From Loripinus fragilis (Eukaryota; Mollusca; Bivalvia; Lucinida; Lucinidae), in NCBI GenBank assembly GCA_964019695.1, contig OZ026516.1, forward strand, positions 81,671,018 through 81,735,017: 64,000 nt of DNA, given 5' to 3'. The notes below the pieces were generated by a model, which had not been told where the DNA came from, did not search any database, and saw only the letters and a program-made list of their open reading frames with translations. This document shows positions 36,066 through 48,008 of the stretch, one piece after another. Each line of letters begins with the position of its first letter. The stretch's first letter is position 1. The position numbers and the translations under genes are program-made.

Positions 36066-37605
36066 CAGCTGCTTTCCAAAATTTTTATAGATAGCGATTC
36101 TTGTCATAATTATTTACATACCCTATACGTGTTTGCGTGTTTGTTGTAAACATATGCTTTGTTTGATGTATGATTTTTTTCTGCCAATACACGAACGATA
36201 TATCTAGTTATAGTGAGTAACAATATTTATTGCTCTTGGAGATTTTTTGTATCAAGTTTTAACTTCTGAAAAAGTTGTATATATTTTTAGTAGATCAAAG
36301 TTGCTGATCAAAACTCTATTTCAAATTAAGGGCTAATAAGGAGAGCAGCGAAGAACACTGTGGTGGCCATCTATAATGCCATGTGTACCAAGCATTGTGA
36401 ATATACTTTGAGAATTGAAGCTATCCAGTGTATCGACAATGAATCACTTGACTGACTTGGGTGTATGCGCACTAATTGGTTGTACAAATTTTATAACTTA
36501 ACAAAATGACTTTTAAAAGATATTTTAAGCGCCTTTTTGGATGTTCAAAATTGATACTACATAGTAAGTGCCCTTTATTAGGAGAAAGACCAAAAGGAAA
36601 GTAATGCCAAACAGTTAGAATGGACCAAATGGATTTGAAATTGTATTAAGATTGGGAAATGTCATCTTTTAAGATGAATCCACACTCCAAACATATTCTC
36701 ATCGCAAACCCAGAATGTCTGGAGTCTAAAACACGCAAATGTTTATCCACATTACATTGATTGGTGTGTAAAAATCCACTGGAAGTCGTAGATGGGGGCT
36801 ATTTCATGACTTTTAAAGGGGTCCCCTAACTTAAGCTTGTAAATGAAACAATCACCAGTATGTCATGAGATAGCCCCTATCTGCCCGTGGATTTTTACAC
36901 ACCAATCAATGTAATATGGATAAACATTTTCGTGTTTCAGACTCCAAACATTCTGGGTTTGCAATGAGAATAGGTTTGGAGTGTGGATTCATCTTAAAAG
37001 ATGACATTTCCCAATCTTAATACAATTTCAACCCTACTTGGTCCATTCTAACTGTTTGGCAGTACTTTCCTTTCGAGTTTTCTCCTAATAAAGGGCACTT
37101 ACTATGTAGCATCAATTTTGATCATCCAAAAAGGCGCTTAAAATATCTTTTAAAAAGTCATTTTGTTAAGTTATAAAATTTGTACAACCCACTAGTGCAC
37201 ATACACCTAAGTCAATCAAGTGATTTATTGTCGATACACTGGATAGCTTCAATTCTCAAAGTATATTCATTCACAATGCTTGGTACACATGACATTATAG
37301 ATGGCCACCACAGTGTTCTTCGCTGCTCTCCTTATTAGCCCTTAATTTGAAATAGAGTTTTGATAAGCAACTTTGATCTACTAAAAATATATACAACTTT
37401 TTCAGAAGTTAAAACTTGATACAAAAAATCTCCAAGAGCAATAAATATTGTTACTCACTATAACTAGATATATCGTTCGTGTATTGGCAGAAAAAAATCA
37501 TACATCAAGCAAAGCATATGTTTACAACAAACACGAAAACACGTATAGGGTATGTAAATAATTATGACAAAAATCGCTATCTATAAAAATTTTGGAAAGC
37601 AGCTG
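36066..37605. mobile_element. 1.54 kb near-perfect palindrome (TA-flanked)
   Basis: Arms of about 745 bp (36066-36810 and 36862-37605) are complementary with only scattered mismatches, around a ~51 bp loop. Ends are CAGCTGCTTTCCAAAATTTT and its complement, with TA immediately outside each end (36064-36065, 37606-37607). No ORF. The TA flanks suggest transposition by a Tc1/mariner-type mechanism; if transcribed it would make an extremely long hairpin RNA. Confidence 0.9.
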
Positions 37606-38078
37606 TACAGCTGTATGTTTCTTGTAAGAGGAGTTTTAATCTTACTCAGCTGTTATTTACACTGTATGGCTAAAAGCAAAATATACTTCTAGATTGCTTT
37701 AATTGGTACTTGCAATCTAACATGGTTAAAATGTTTTCCTCTTTAAAATGGTTAATGTTTTGTCTACAAATTTTGATGTTGACAGATTACCATACATAAT
37801 GAACTGTTAAGGCTATCTAAAAGCAATATATTCTATCTTAAAGCTGCATGTTATGCACAGATATGTATTGTCCATAGCCCCCACAGCTATTAGTATATAT
37901 TGGCCTGTAACTTGTTTTTTTAGGGCTTGTACCATTTGAAATCGCTTTGGAATATTATGCACAAAGCTCACAGCTTACATATTTCAATAGAAGTTTGAAG
38001 ATTAAAGCAATTCTGAAAATTGACCTTTGTGCAACACAATTGTCACCTTTTGCTCGGTTAAGCCGATATGCGCAAAAT
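37606..38078. other. No recognisable feature
   Basis: AT-rich spacer. Confidence 0.45.
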
Positions 38079-38420
38079 AAGTAAGGGTGCAAAGATCAGG
38101 AATCGATACAATCAAGTACCACACCTGACCCAGGATACCAATGGGAAAGTGACAAACTCACAGTAGACACCACAAACGAGAGCCAAGAGGTCAGCCCTTT
38201 CCCAGCAGGTGACCACAAAGCACATATAAACAGACGCGCACAAAGATATAGCAAACACAAGACAGAACAAAAACATAAAAGATCCACAAAAGGAGTACCG
38301 CCTTGGAACGGTCAGTAAAATATTTTACTGGAGGGCTTAAACCGGTTTAACGGCGCCAACCTCACCCTTAATTCAGATGTGGATCAAGACACATAGATAT
38401 TTGGTATACATGAAAGACCC
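38079..38420 (+). repeat. Dispersed repeat B
   Basis: AAGTAAGGGTGCAAAGATCA, ACACCTGACCCAGGATACCA, CCCTTTCCCAGCAGGTGACC, ACCGCCTTGGAACGGTCAGT, GGAGGGCTTAAACCGGTTTA, GCGCCAACCTCACCCTTAAT. Sequence to about 38830 (AAAGTTTGGCATGTGTCTTC and on) may belong to the same unit, since similar blocks appear near 3345-3430. Confidence 0.82.
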
Positions 38421-39242
38421 CTAACTTATCAATGCATCATCTCCTAAAACATATAAATCCAGATATAACAAGGAGATAAAGCAAGGATAAGGACTCAACA
38501 GTAAATTAAACTGAATACCGGAGCAAAAGAAATCCAACAGGTAAACCCCGGTTTGGCCCCACAAACAGCCAAAGCATCAGGCCCCTACCATCTCATCAAT
38601 AGATAAGCCTCATTTAAACGCCCGTGCTGATGTATTCAGTGGGACTAGAGCTCCAAAGTTTGGCATGTGTCTTCATCATCATCCGTACTTAGTGTATGCA
38701 TGCAGCCTAAGCTCTGGCGAATTCGTACATTAACGCAGGCTCAGCTGAGCCTTCGTTGCTCGAATTTGTATTGCAATCAGTACCAACATCCGGCATGTGT
38801 CCAATTTATGATCATTTCGTAGAGGATTCTTCTTGGTTCTGAAAATCATAATGTACATTTTATTCACGAAATTACTTGCAATTTAACAAGACACAATGTC
38901 TCAGATCAAAGTATAAATACTAATTAAGTGAGAATCGTAAATCAATCAGCCAAAATATGATTCCACTAGTGGTTATCCTTAGGTGGTTGTCTGGGCTTAT
39001 TTCTATGATTACTTGGCTTGATTTATTCCATCGATTTGCTGATAATATAAATAGATAAATGTCAAGAATAATTAGTATTCCAGTACTTTGCAGAAATGAA
39101 TTTCCATCTCTATCATACAGAAAGTCGTTTTCTACCGTTTATTTCATCATTATCAGTAATTATACCATTAAAAAGACATTTGATATTTGTACGAAAACAT
39201 AAAGAAAGTTGAAAATCGAGGAATTCCGCGATATGACCACTA

Positions 39243-39472
39243 AATCAGAGAGAATCCAACAAGTGGCGCACACAGATCTGTATAGATCCATAAGGTTTGT
39301 AATTACACCATCTATACTGCATACACTGTATGCAGTATAGATGGTGTAATTACAAACCTTATGGATCTATACAGATCTGTTTGCGCCAAGTGTATGCAGT
39401 ATAGATGGTGTAATTACAAACCTTATGGATCTATACAGATCTGTTTGCGCCATTTGTTGGATTTTCTCTGAT
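39243..39472. repeat. Hairpin with one arm tandemly duplicated
   Basis: The left arm (ATCAGAGAGAATCCAACAAG, GATCTGTATAGATCCATAAG, to CTGCATACAC) pairs with a 64 bp unit that occurs twice in the right arm, starting at 39327 and 39391 (TGTATGCAGTATAGATGGTG). The outer ends pair again (CCAACAAGTGGCGC / GCGCCATTTGTTGG). Confidence 0.92.
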
Positions 39473-40985
39473 GTAGTATGTACCACGTAATTCGTGTAAA
39501 ATGTGCAAAATCACCTGATGCTGGTCTATGGATAGGGCCATCCTGAAAGATCTGTTGGTTTTCTTAAGGTTGTATGTCATCGTTTTGTGTGTTGTTTTCT
39601 TTGAATATATTTATAAGCTATCTACCAGGGTTCCGATATTGAGTGCCATAACGATAGTGACCTGAATATATATTAAAACAAATCTAGTTTTACAATATTT
39701 GTAGAAATGTTTAATTTCACCATTTAAGTTTTGAAAAAATCTGATCAATTTAACTTACTATGATGAAACAAAGAAAATGTCTCTTCACTGAGTAGTAGAT
39801 TTCTGCTATTGCGTTTGCTTGTCGTCTATAAGATAAGTGCCAAAATATCACGTGCTGGTATTACCTGTATACATTAACCTGATCCTGACCTTAATGCATG
39901 AATAAACTATTACAGTATTTGCACTGAATAACGCAAAGTTTAAAATTCACGTGTTCTACCCAATGAGTCACTCATACAACCGATATCCAATTGATATTAT
40001 ACAGCGATTCGGTCACTGTATCGCCACGTGGTATGGAATGCTCCGGTCTCTTATAAAGCTAATGGAGAGAGGAACCAGTAAGCTAGACAGTGACCCATAT
40101 GCCAATTTATTTATAGCTATTGTATTATAAAGTATACCACGTGCATTTCCGTACCAGCATTCGATGAAAGTCGAAGATATCATTATTCACCTGTGAAATT
40201 ATGTTAATGATAAAGGCCAGAGTCAGGTTAATATTGGCGAGAAATAAAATTATAATTTATATAATTAAGCTTACATACATGCAGCACACACATACGAGCC
40301 AACTCGTGAGGTTTTGGTCCATACCGCATATAAGCAAAACCCTCTACATATACATACACTGTGTGTATGCCAGCAGCGTAGACTCTAGACATTTTGCGCA
40401 TTTTCGCAGGTGCGCAACAACTTTCGTTGGTATGTACCAAAATCATACGTGTTGGCCATTTATTGATACAATCTGTTTTCTCATGACAAGAAACAGCTTT
40501 TCTTTCAGAAAACATAATCGAGTAAGGACACCGATTACATCAAAGTATCTGTCATAAACTCTGATGACTAAAATCTGCGACTGACACCTTATCATTTTCT
40601 TGTCTATTTGCCACAGAATACGTTCACTTAAATCACGTAGAATTAATTGTGAATGCCATGTTTTATGGCTCTCATGTAAGACAGATGCAAAATCATTCCC
40701 TTTATGGCAGTTTTAATCCCAAATGGAAATATTTATGCTCTATTCTCTGTGTTTTATTTTAGAAATAATATCACTTCATTTGACGATCTCTATCTGATTT
40801 CTGTGGTTATCGCGGATAATGTTTAATTATAGTTTGCAGAGTTATTGTCAAACGCTTCTAGGCTCTTACAAATGCCGTGCCATCATGCGACACACTCTTC
40901 TTGATCTCCAATCCTAAATAAGACTCCACATTGTTTTAAACGAAATTCAACGATCTGAATGGTTTGGAAAGAGCTGCGTTCATTA
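39473..40985. other. No recognisable gene
   Basis: AT-rich, with two overlapping opposite short frames (40201-40557) that show no conserved motif and read as chance ORFs. Confidence 0.45.
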
Positions 40986-41530
40986 AGAGGCTATTTTGGC
41001 CCCCACCCCTCTTTGAGGCCAAAAAAATAAAAGTTGCTTTTCACTAGTTTCTTCATATTAGTTCATTAGAACAATAGCCAAAGTGTAAAAAGTCTGGTAT
41101 TTATTCGACTTTAACCGTTGCTATGGTAACAAAAATGGCCGCCAAAATACGCTGAAAAAAGGAAAGTGGCCATTTTGGAGCAAATTCGAGGCATTTAACA
41201 GAGAAATTAACATAGAGCACAAGCAAATACCAAAATACATTTTAACAGATGATGAGAATTATCACGGCACACAACATATTAAAAGGTGTTTTTGGTATTT
41301 CTAATTCTTATAAAACAGTCTCCAAAAGCCTTTAATTTGGCCAAAAATGGCAATTTCTCTATTTTGAGCCTTTTTTGTCAGCCATTTTTGTTACCATAGC
41401 AATGGTAAAAATAAAATAAATGCCAGAATTTAACACTTGGGTTATTATTTTAATAAACAAGTTGGATGAAATTGATGAAACGCAACTATCAGTTTTTGGG
41501 TCCAAAGGGGGCCAAATTTGCCCCTTAATG
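40986..41530. mobile_element. MITE family H, ~545 bp
   Basis: Left blocks AAGAGGCTATTTTGGCCCCC, GTTGCTTTTCA and TTGCTATGGTAACAAAAATG face right blocks CATTTTTGTTACCATAGCAA, GGGGGCCAAATTTGCCCCTT. The inversion covers most of its length around a centre near 41250. Non-coding; a rearranged copy is at 2298-2620. Confidence 0.85.
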
Positions 41531-42413
41531 CACATAGCTCTGTTCATCCTTGTACATGTATCTAGGTAACGTGTATACTGTTGCAGGAACCGTCTGTTGA
41601 TCCGCATAGGTGACTGCCTGCCAAATGAGGCCAAATAAAAAATACCTATGTTTAGGGTAACCCGACCCTACCTGACTTCGCTGGTGAAAACTAGATTTTT
41701 TCAGGTTTTCTGGGAAAAATATAATTCGATGCATTTTGAAAGGCAAAGTGCCTTTCAAAAGGCATAAAATTACATTTTTTCCAAATAATTAAAAAAATGT
41801 GTGCCTACCCTATCTGAAATGTTCAGACCTGTTACCCGAAATGCACTTATTTTTTTTTATTTGGCCTGAGCCAGCACACTAAAATTTTGTAAACATGCCT
41901 CGTCAGAGATTTTGCTGTTAATGTGTTTCCATGTTTAAAGTGACCCCCGTTTTTCTTTTTTTAAACAGTTTTAAATTGAACTTAGAAGAAATGCATTTAG
42001 CATGTGGGTTTAAATGCACACTGCGTAACTAAAACTTATTTTTGGAGACGCCCTTATTTGTGAATGAAGCCCAAATCCTCTGTGCAAAAGAATAACTTAG
42101 TTATTTTTCCCTGTGAATATACCCATGTGTACCCCAATAGATACACGTGGTATATTTGCATTGCATTGATGATATGTACTAGACTACAGGAATATCTATA
42201 TCCGCTGATTTCTACGAAAATCTATATCAAAAACCCAATCATCATCATTTTGACACACAAGCGCACAAATGTATTGTTAAAGTTTATATGGGTCCTAGAC
42301 CGTGCCATTTTGAAAGCAGGCAAATATAAGGCTTAAGCTTGAAACATGCATGTACATGTAGCACCTTCCATTTCAATTCATTGACTCTTTTTGGGTTTTT
42401 TGTCATCGTTTTG

Positions 42414-42588
42414 TCGTCTGGTGATATTTTTTTTCAAAACCAGTTTGTTTGTTGTTGTTGTTTTTCTAAAAAAAAACATTTCGAGAATATCAGTAGAGTA
42501 TCAAGCAGTTTGGATCCTGATCATGCCTGACGTTTTGTGGGTCCTGATCTGGGTCCAAGTTGTATGCAAAGGTTATCAGCAGACGACA
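42414..42588. mobile_element. Short MITE with GTCGTCTG ends
   Basis: GTCGTCTGGTGATAT at the left and ATCAGCAGACGAC at the right. Inside is TTTCGAGAATATCAGTAGAG, AGCAGTTTGGATCCTGATCA and CCTGATCTGGGTCCAAGTTG. The layout resembles a MITE type that I associate with bivalve genomes (from memory, unverified). Confidence 0.65.
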
Positions 42589-43029
42589 CTAGTAAGTAAA
42601 GAGTTTATGACGACAATTCAAGCAAATTAGAGAGTTGACGAGAAATAGCGAATCAGAGATAAAGAGCATCAAATATTTGCCTGCTAAAGCTTTTTCGTTG
42701 ATAAACTTTGTCAACAGCTGAAGCCAAGTTCAGGCTAAAAATGTTGGGCATTATCTTGATAACCTACTTGTATTTCTGAAAGACATATTTTTAGAAAACA
42801 ATTATCTCAAAAGAAAATTCAGCAGAGGACAGCAACCCAGCATTTAAGGATCAGACAATAATGTAACACGAATCGTCAGTTTTAGATGTACAGTGATGTT
42901 TATGAGTCAGTATAAGCAGTGAATCATATCCTAATGCACAAAGACTGGGCCAGTTAAGCAAATTTAGCGTGAAGTGGCAATTGTCTTCTCCAGTTAAAAC
43001 ACGTGTTTTGGGTGCTCAAAAGAACCGTA

Positions 43030-43115
43030 TCATCGAGACGGTTGTTTTGAGTACACACAACATATTTTTGGTTGAGAAATAGGAAAATATTTTCTGTTAC
43101 GCCCTCTTATCTGTG
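43030..43115 (+). repeat. Short dispersed repeat (pair with 23.7 kb)
   Basis: GAGACGGTTGTTTTGAGTAC and ACACAACATATTTTTGGTTG correspond to 23669-23735. Confidence 0.65.
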
Positions 43116-43430
43116 GGACTGACGAATTACCTCAACTGACCTGTATAAGCCATGTTTTATTTATATCGCTAGATTCATTTGGGGACTAATTCAAAGAGGA
43201 GCGGCAAAAACACACCAAAATTCCATCTAATTGGAGCCTATACAAAATCTCATATTTGTGGAAATATTTGGAAAATAATATATTCAATTACGCGGTCTAT
43301 ATCGAAATTCATTTCCCTAACTCATTTTTCAATTAAAATCACCATTAAAGAATAATTAGCAAAAAAAGGGGGTTCACTTAAGACATGGAAACACAGTAGT
43401 ACTCACAACGTATTGAAGTATATAGAAATG

Positions 43431-43585
43431 GCCCAGGTCACAATGTTATAAAACTTTTATCATGCTCAGCTCAACTGAGCATGAAATTTATCCCGCTAAT
43501 AAATGTTAAAATGCCAACAATTGTTGGCATTTGAACATTTATTAGCAGGATAAATACAACAACTAAGAGTTTGACAGCAAGAAAA
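43431..43585. mobile_element. MITE family E, left half
   Basis: GGTCACAATGTTATAAAACT, CATGCTCAGCTCAACTGAGC and ATGCCAACAATTGTTGGCAT, then AACAACTAAGAGTTTGACAG. The right terminus is missing. Confidence 0.8.
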
Positions 43586-44529
43586 ATCACCATTTTTCAT
43601 CGGATAATGTTTCAACAGATCTAACAAGGTGGACGGATAGTCGTTCTTTAATAGGTTCAGGACAGAGCCCGCTTTGTTTGGAAGCTGTGTTTGGATAGCC
43701 GAACGGAAAGATTTAAGTTGAGTTTACTACTACTATTTTCGGTTCTGATGTCGACACAATGTGGCCCCGCCTCTGGCATACATAGCGCGCACAAAACGCC
43801 CAGTTTTATGCACCCACGTAGGCTTTTTTTGTGGCTTTTTCATGGGTAGAAACCAGTACTGGGCCGGGAGGGTTTAAGATTTGTGTGTTTATTATATGAC
43901 GGGAACTCCCGAAGGCTCAACCGAAAGTGGTTTTATGGAGAAGCCGGCAATCGAACATGCGACCCCTGGTTTGGTGCAGTCTTTGCTTCCAAAGGATACC
44001 CTTTTAAGAACATATTTGAGAAGTTTACAACCTTGGCTTAAAGTATATATCGCCTGGTTTATCAAAATTAATGGTTTAAAGAAATCCATGAAATAAGCTC
44101 AGATAATATATGGGAGTGACCAGATATTGTCTGTCCTTTAGTTTTATGAATAAGTGAAACTGCCTCTTCTTCCTAACTTGACAGAGGGTGAAGTGTCCCG
44201 TACAGGTAAAATATTGCACACAAACTTCGAATTATATCTCACGGAAATTTACAAATATGATAGCGGAAAACAACGGCGCAAGAATAGCGTTTTGAAAAAA
44301 ATACTAGACACTAAAATACTTGTAAGTTTTCTCTCATACAAAGCTAAACTTTACAGATGTCACCGTAAATTATGACCAAGAAGGATCAGATCTATTGATC
44401 CTAGCCTGGGACTACTACACAGCAAAGTAGAATAGATCCTTGCAACAAGGGAGATAATATATATATATATATAATTCACTTACGTTTTACAACGTATGCA
44501 AGGGAGATAAATCAATGGTTTCCTGGGTC
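43586..44529. other. No recognisable gene
   Basis: Slightly higher GC near 43740-43990. A short frame (43881-44096) is open on both strands and has no motif. A short (AT)n tract lies at 44457-44474. Confidence 0.45.
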
Positions 44530-44965
44530 TTCGTTTTGCATACCTATGCCTCGATAATGTTAAAATGTATTAGTATGCAAAAATTGAATAAAATATACCA
44601 TGGGGTTCAAGAGTTATGAGCATTCTCACTAAAATACCTCGACGGGCCAAAATGATACTCGGCAAACACTCGTCTCACCGTTTTGCATACCAGTGGCTGG
44701 ACAGTATTAAAATAAATAATTATGCAAATTTGATCCAAATATCCCGTACGGTTCAAGAGATATGATGATTTTCACTAACTGACCACAACAGGCTGGACTG
44801 ATGCTCAGCAAACCCTCGTCCATCAAAAAAGGTTGTTTTGCATGCCAGCGGTAAGGGAATGTTGACCTGTGTATGCAAAATTTGATCAAAAGATATACCA
44901 TGTGGTTCAAAAGTTATGAACATTTTTACTAAATGATAACGTACGGACGGACGGACTCACATACA
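44530..44965 (+). repeat. Degenerate tandem repeat, ~150 bp unit
   Basis: Three units, each opening with GTTTTGCATACC or GTTTTGCATGCC (about 44533, 44676, 44831). Each continues with ATGCAAAATTTGATC-like sequence, GGTTCAAGAGTTATGA and TTTTCACTAA. The array ends in ACGGACGGACGGAC. Confidence 0.8.
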
Positions 44966-45486
44966 TAGTGATCAAAGTGCAGACCCAAGGGTCGTGCAAT
45001 GACCAATTTCACATTCTGTACTTTGGCGGCTTATATTGCAAATAATATGGACCCAGATCAGACGCCCCCCTTCCAGTAGGAGCCCATAGTGTTTGCTTCC
45101 GTGATAAAACTAATCTGGGTTGCATTTGAAAACATGTAATTAGCAGACGACATTTTCTTGGCAAAACATATCACCGGGACAAGGGTTAAGGAGTCATTTT
45201 CTTTTACGATGTCGTTAAATACATATCTTTTTAACATAGAATTTCTAATTTTTTGCCTCAGTGCAAAACATGCAAGACAGCGTTGCGGATTTACTGAGAT
45301 CAATGGCATTCTTGCAATAACTGTTTAAAGGCTTGTGAAATTGAGCTAAACATGTTATGACACAAATGGACGTTTCCTCGCCAGTTATACATCGAAAGGC
45401 AAAACAATAAATACCACGTGTTCACATACGTAACAAGCAATTCAACCCAGAAACTTGAATGACGCAGAGAAATACATTGCAAAATC

Positions 45487-45743
45487 AGGCCCGAGGTTAA
45501 AAAAACTTTGTTCATACTCAACTCAGCTGAGCACGAAATTTATCATGCTCATAAATGTTAAAATGCCAACAATTGTTGGCATTTTGTTGGCATTTTAACA
45601 TTTATCTGCATGATAAATACAGCATCTGAGAGACTAAAAGCAATAAACTTTTTTATTTGCCGGTATTTTAGTTTTTTTTGAACAGTTGGAATTTCGTGCT
45701 CAGTTGAGTTGAGCATGAAAAAAAGTTTTATAACCTCGGGACC
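45487..45743. mobile_element. MITE family E, most complete copy
   Basis: Left end GGCCCGAGGTTAAAAAAACT, right end AAGTTTTATAACCTCGGGAC. Subterminal TCAACTCAGCTGAGCACGAA pairs with TTCGTGCTCAGTTGAGTTGA. The middle has the palindrome ATGCCAACAATTGTTGGCAT. About 257 bp, no coding. Confidence 0.88.
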
Positions 45744-45845
45744 AGGACCAAACACGAGCCGCTATTCATTCTCATCTTGAGGATCTAAGCATAGCAGATT
45801 TCGCTTAGCTTCTAGTTTATACCTCCGTTAGAACTCAGTGGTTAG

Positions 45846-45990
45846 AGCATTGGTTAATGTATCATCACAGAGAAAGAATCAAATCAAAACTGTGATGATT
45901 CAAAACCCACAGACAGTCAGGACTATGGAAGAACAGTGGCCCCGCCATAGACAAACAACAGGGACAGACTATCGGCATTGAATATCATTT
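45846..45990 (+). repeat. Possible repeat A 3' fragment
   Basis: AATGTATCATCACAGAGAAA, then GATTCAAAACCCACAGACAG TCAGG and a CCATAGACAAACAACAGGGA tail resemble the distal part of repeat A near 58730-58860. Confidence 0.5.
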
Positions 45991-46408
45991 TCTGAAAATA
46001 AAGAAAGGCTTATTCGTCATCTGAAATTAGTGTTGCGATTGGTATTATACATGTATTGTCCACTGAAAACATCATGTAATATCAAAAAGTGTTTCTCACC
46101 AGAGTTATAGATGGACATACTGCGGTCTACCTTTGCATTGCATAGTACTTAATATGTATCGTTTAGTTCGGTTCAAAGACGACCAAATATATGTAGTTTT
46201 AAAACGTTATTTGAGCCAGCATAGTTAAAACGAATGGACTTAATTTGATGCATCGTGTTTTGTGAGACATCAAACAACCCTACAGTATTTGCCTCGGAAT
46301 TTTACAAGAATACCTTATAACTAACTACAACAACGTTTTAATATTCCCCATTGATACTTAGTCTCATAGTGTTCGAAATGAGATACCACACAACGCGGTA
46401 CCATGGAA

Positions 46409-46660
46409 GTAAGTAAGGGTACAAAGATCAGGAATCGATACAATCAACTACCACACCTGACCCAGGATACCAACGGGAAAGTGACAAACTCACAGTTAGA
46501 CACCACAACGAGAGCCAAGAGGTCAGCCCTTTCCCAGCAGGTGACCACAAGGCACATATAAACAGACGCGCACAAAGGCATATAGCAAACACAAAACAGA
46601 AAAAAACCCATAAAAGATCCACAAAAGAAGTACCGCCTTGGAACGGTCAGTAAAAAGCTT
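46409..46660 (+). repeat. Dispersed repeat B
   Basis: Very close to the 38.1 kb copy over GATCAGGAATCGATACAATC, AAGAGGTCAGCCCTTTCCCA, CAGACGCGCACAAAG and CCGCCTTGGAACGGTCAGTA. Truncated after that. Confidence 0.85.
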
Positions 46661-46716
46661 AATCAGCGCCTTTGATATTCGCTCTCTGTAAAGTATAATA
46701 GCTACACTTGCAACAT

Positions 46717-47130
46717 CAGACTGGTAAATGTATACGTCGATTTGGTGGTATTTACGCGTATTGCCGGTACTTCACAGACCGGAAGTGGTAGATATTGGTG
46801 TTAATACTATAAAGAAAAACATGCAATATGCCTAAAGGACTATATAATAAGATCATTTTTAAGTATTAAGTATGTGCATGGCGATTTATGTAAGCATTTA
46901 GGAATAGATTCGAGTACCGATCATTCAGATCGGTACTCGAATATATTCCTAAATGCTTACATAAATCGCCATGTGCATGCCGAATACTTAAAAATGATCT
47001 TATTCTATAGTCCTTTAGGCATATGGCATGTTTTTTCTAAAAAGTATTAACTTCAATATCTACCACTTCCGGTGAAGTACCGGCAATACGCGTAAATACC
47101 ACCAAATCGACGTATACATTTACCAGTGTG
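46717..47130. mobile_element. 414 bp palindrome with 22 bp flanking direct repeats
   Basis: The left arm CTGGTAAATGTATACGTCGA pairs with the right arm ending CGACGTATACATTTACCAG, nearly to the centre at CGAGTACCGATCATTCAGAT. An identical 22 bp sequence (ATAATAGCTACACTTGCAAC plus AT) lies on both sides, 46695-46716 and 47131-47152. No ORF. Confidence 0.9.
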
Positions 47131-47171
47131 ATAATAGCTACACTTGCAACATACCCCAATTGTAATAATTT

Positions 47172-47480
47172 GTATGCGCGGATCCAGAAAGTTTTGTCAG
47201 AGGGGGTCTAGCTTTGGCAATGTTTTTTTTGTTTTGTTTTGTTTTGTTTAAGTTGATAAGGGGAGGTAAGATCCAAATACCACTATAAGGGGAACATCGT
47301 CGGCCCGCCAGCGAAACGCCATTTAAATCGCTTTTCGCTGGCGTGCCGATGATGGCCCAACATTGAATGCTGGCATGGCTTGGTAGCTTAGTAATTTTTC
47401 AGGGGATTTGGACCAGTAATGCTAAGAAACCCTATATTTTTGTGATTTTTCAGGGGGGTCCAGACCACTTGCGCCCCATT
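47172..47480 (-). repeat. Dispersed repeat I, opposite orientation
   Basis: The hairpin at 47295-47354 (CATCGTCGGCCCGCCAGCG / CGCTGGCGTGCCGATGATG) with flanks CCAACATTGAATGCTGGC and GATCCAAATACCACTATAAG correspond in reverse to 10398-10590. GGATCC-type ends (GCGCGGATCCAGAAAG). Confidence 0.75.
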
Positions 47481-47805
47481 TTAGATAGTCTCTGTAGCTT
47501 TGTATGCTGGCTCCAGCCTTGCCTCGTCGCCAATTCCGAATTAAGACATGTTATCTCTCGACTTGGCCCTAGTTTAAAATTAGTCTATTTATGATATTAC
47601 ACAGAAATATAAATGATGTCTAACAGTGGTATATCTGAACATTTCATGAACTTTTTATGAGCATTAACCAGCAGGATATATTAATGCTGCATTTTCGTGC
47701 ATTTTAGTGGATTTTTATCAAAAGTATTTGGTAATTGATTGATAGGCCTCACGTCTCCTTGCTGAATAAAAGCGGTTGCTTTTTCTAAATTTTGTATCTG
47801 ATTTA

Positions 47806-48008
47806 AGGTCGGTAAAGTTAGCACTAATTTTGCTGCAGCAAAAACGGTAAAGTTGGCAGCAATTTTTCTGCAGCAAAAAACGGTCAAGTTAGCAGCAACA
47901 GTAAAAAACGGTAAAGTTGGCAGCAATTTTACTGCAGCAAAAAGCGGTCAAGTTAGCAGCAATTTTGCCGCAGCAAAAAAGGTAAAGTTGGCAGCAATTT
48001 TATGGCAG
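47806..48008 (+). repeat. Left outer terminal domain
   Basis: Alternating units: GGTAAAGTTGGCAGCAATTT and GGTCAAGTTAGCAGCAATTT, each followed by CTGCAGCAAAAAAC or a variant, period about 37 bp. Mirrored almost unit-for-unit at 57059-57280. Distinct from the 18 bp units further in. Confidence 0.88.

Noticed and set aside
40201..40557. 118-codon frame
   Set aside because: Overlapped by an equally long frame on the other strand, no motif; likely chance.
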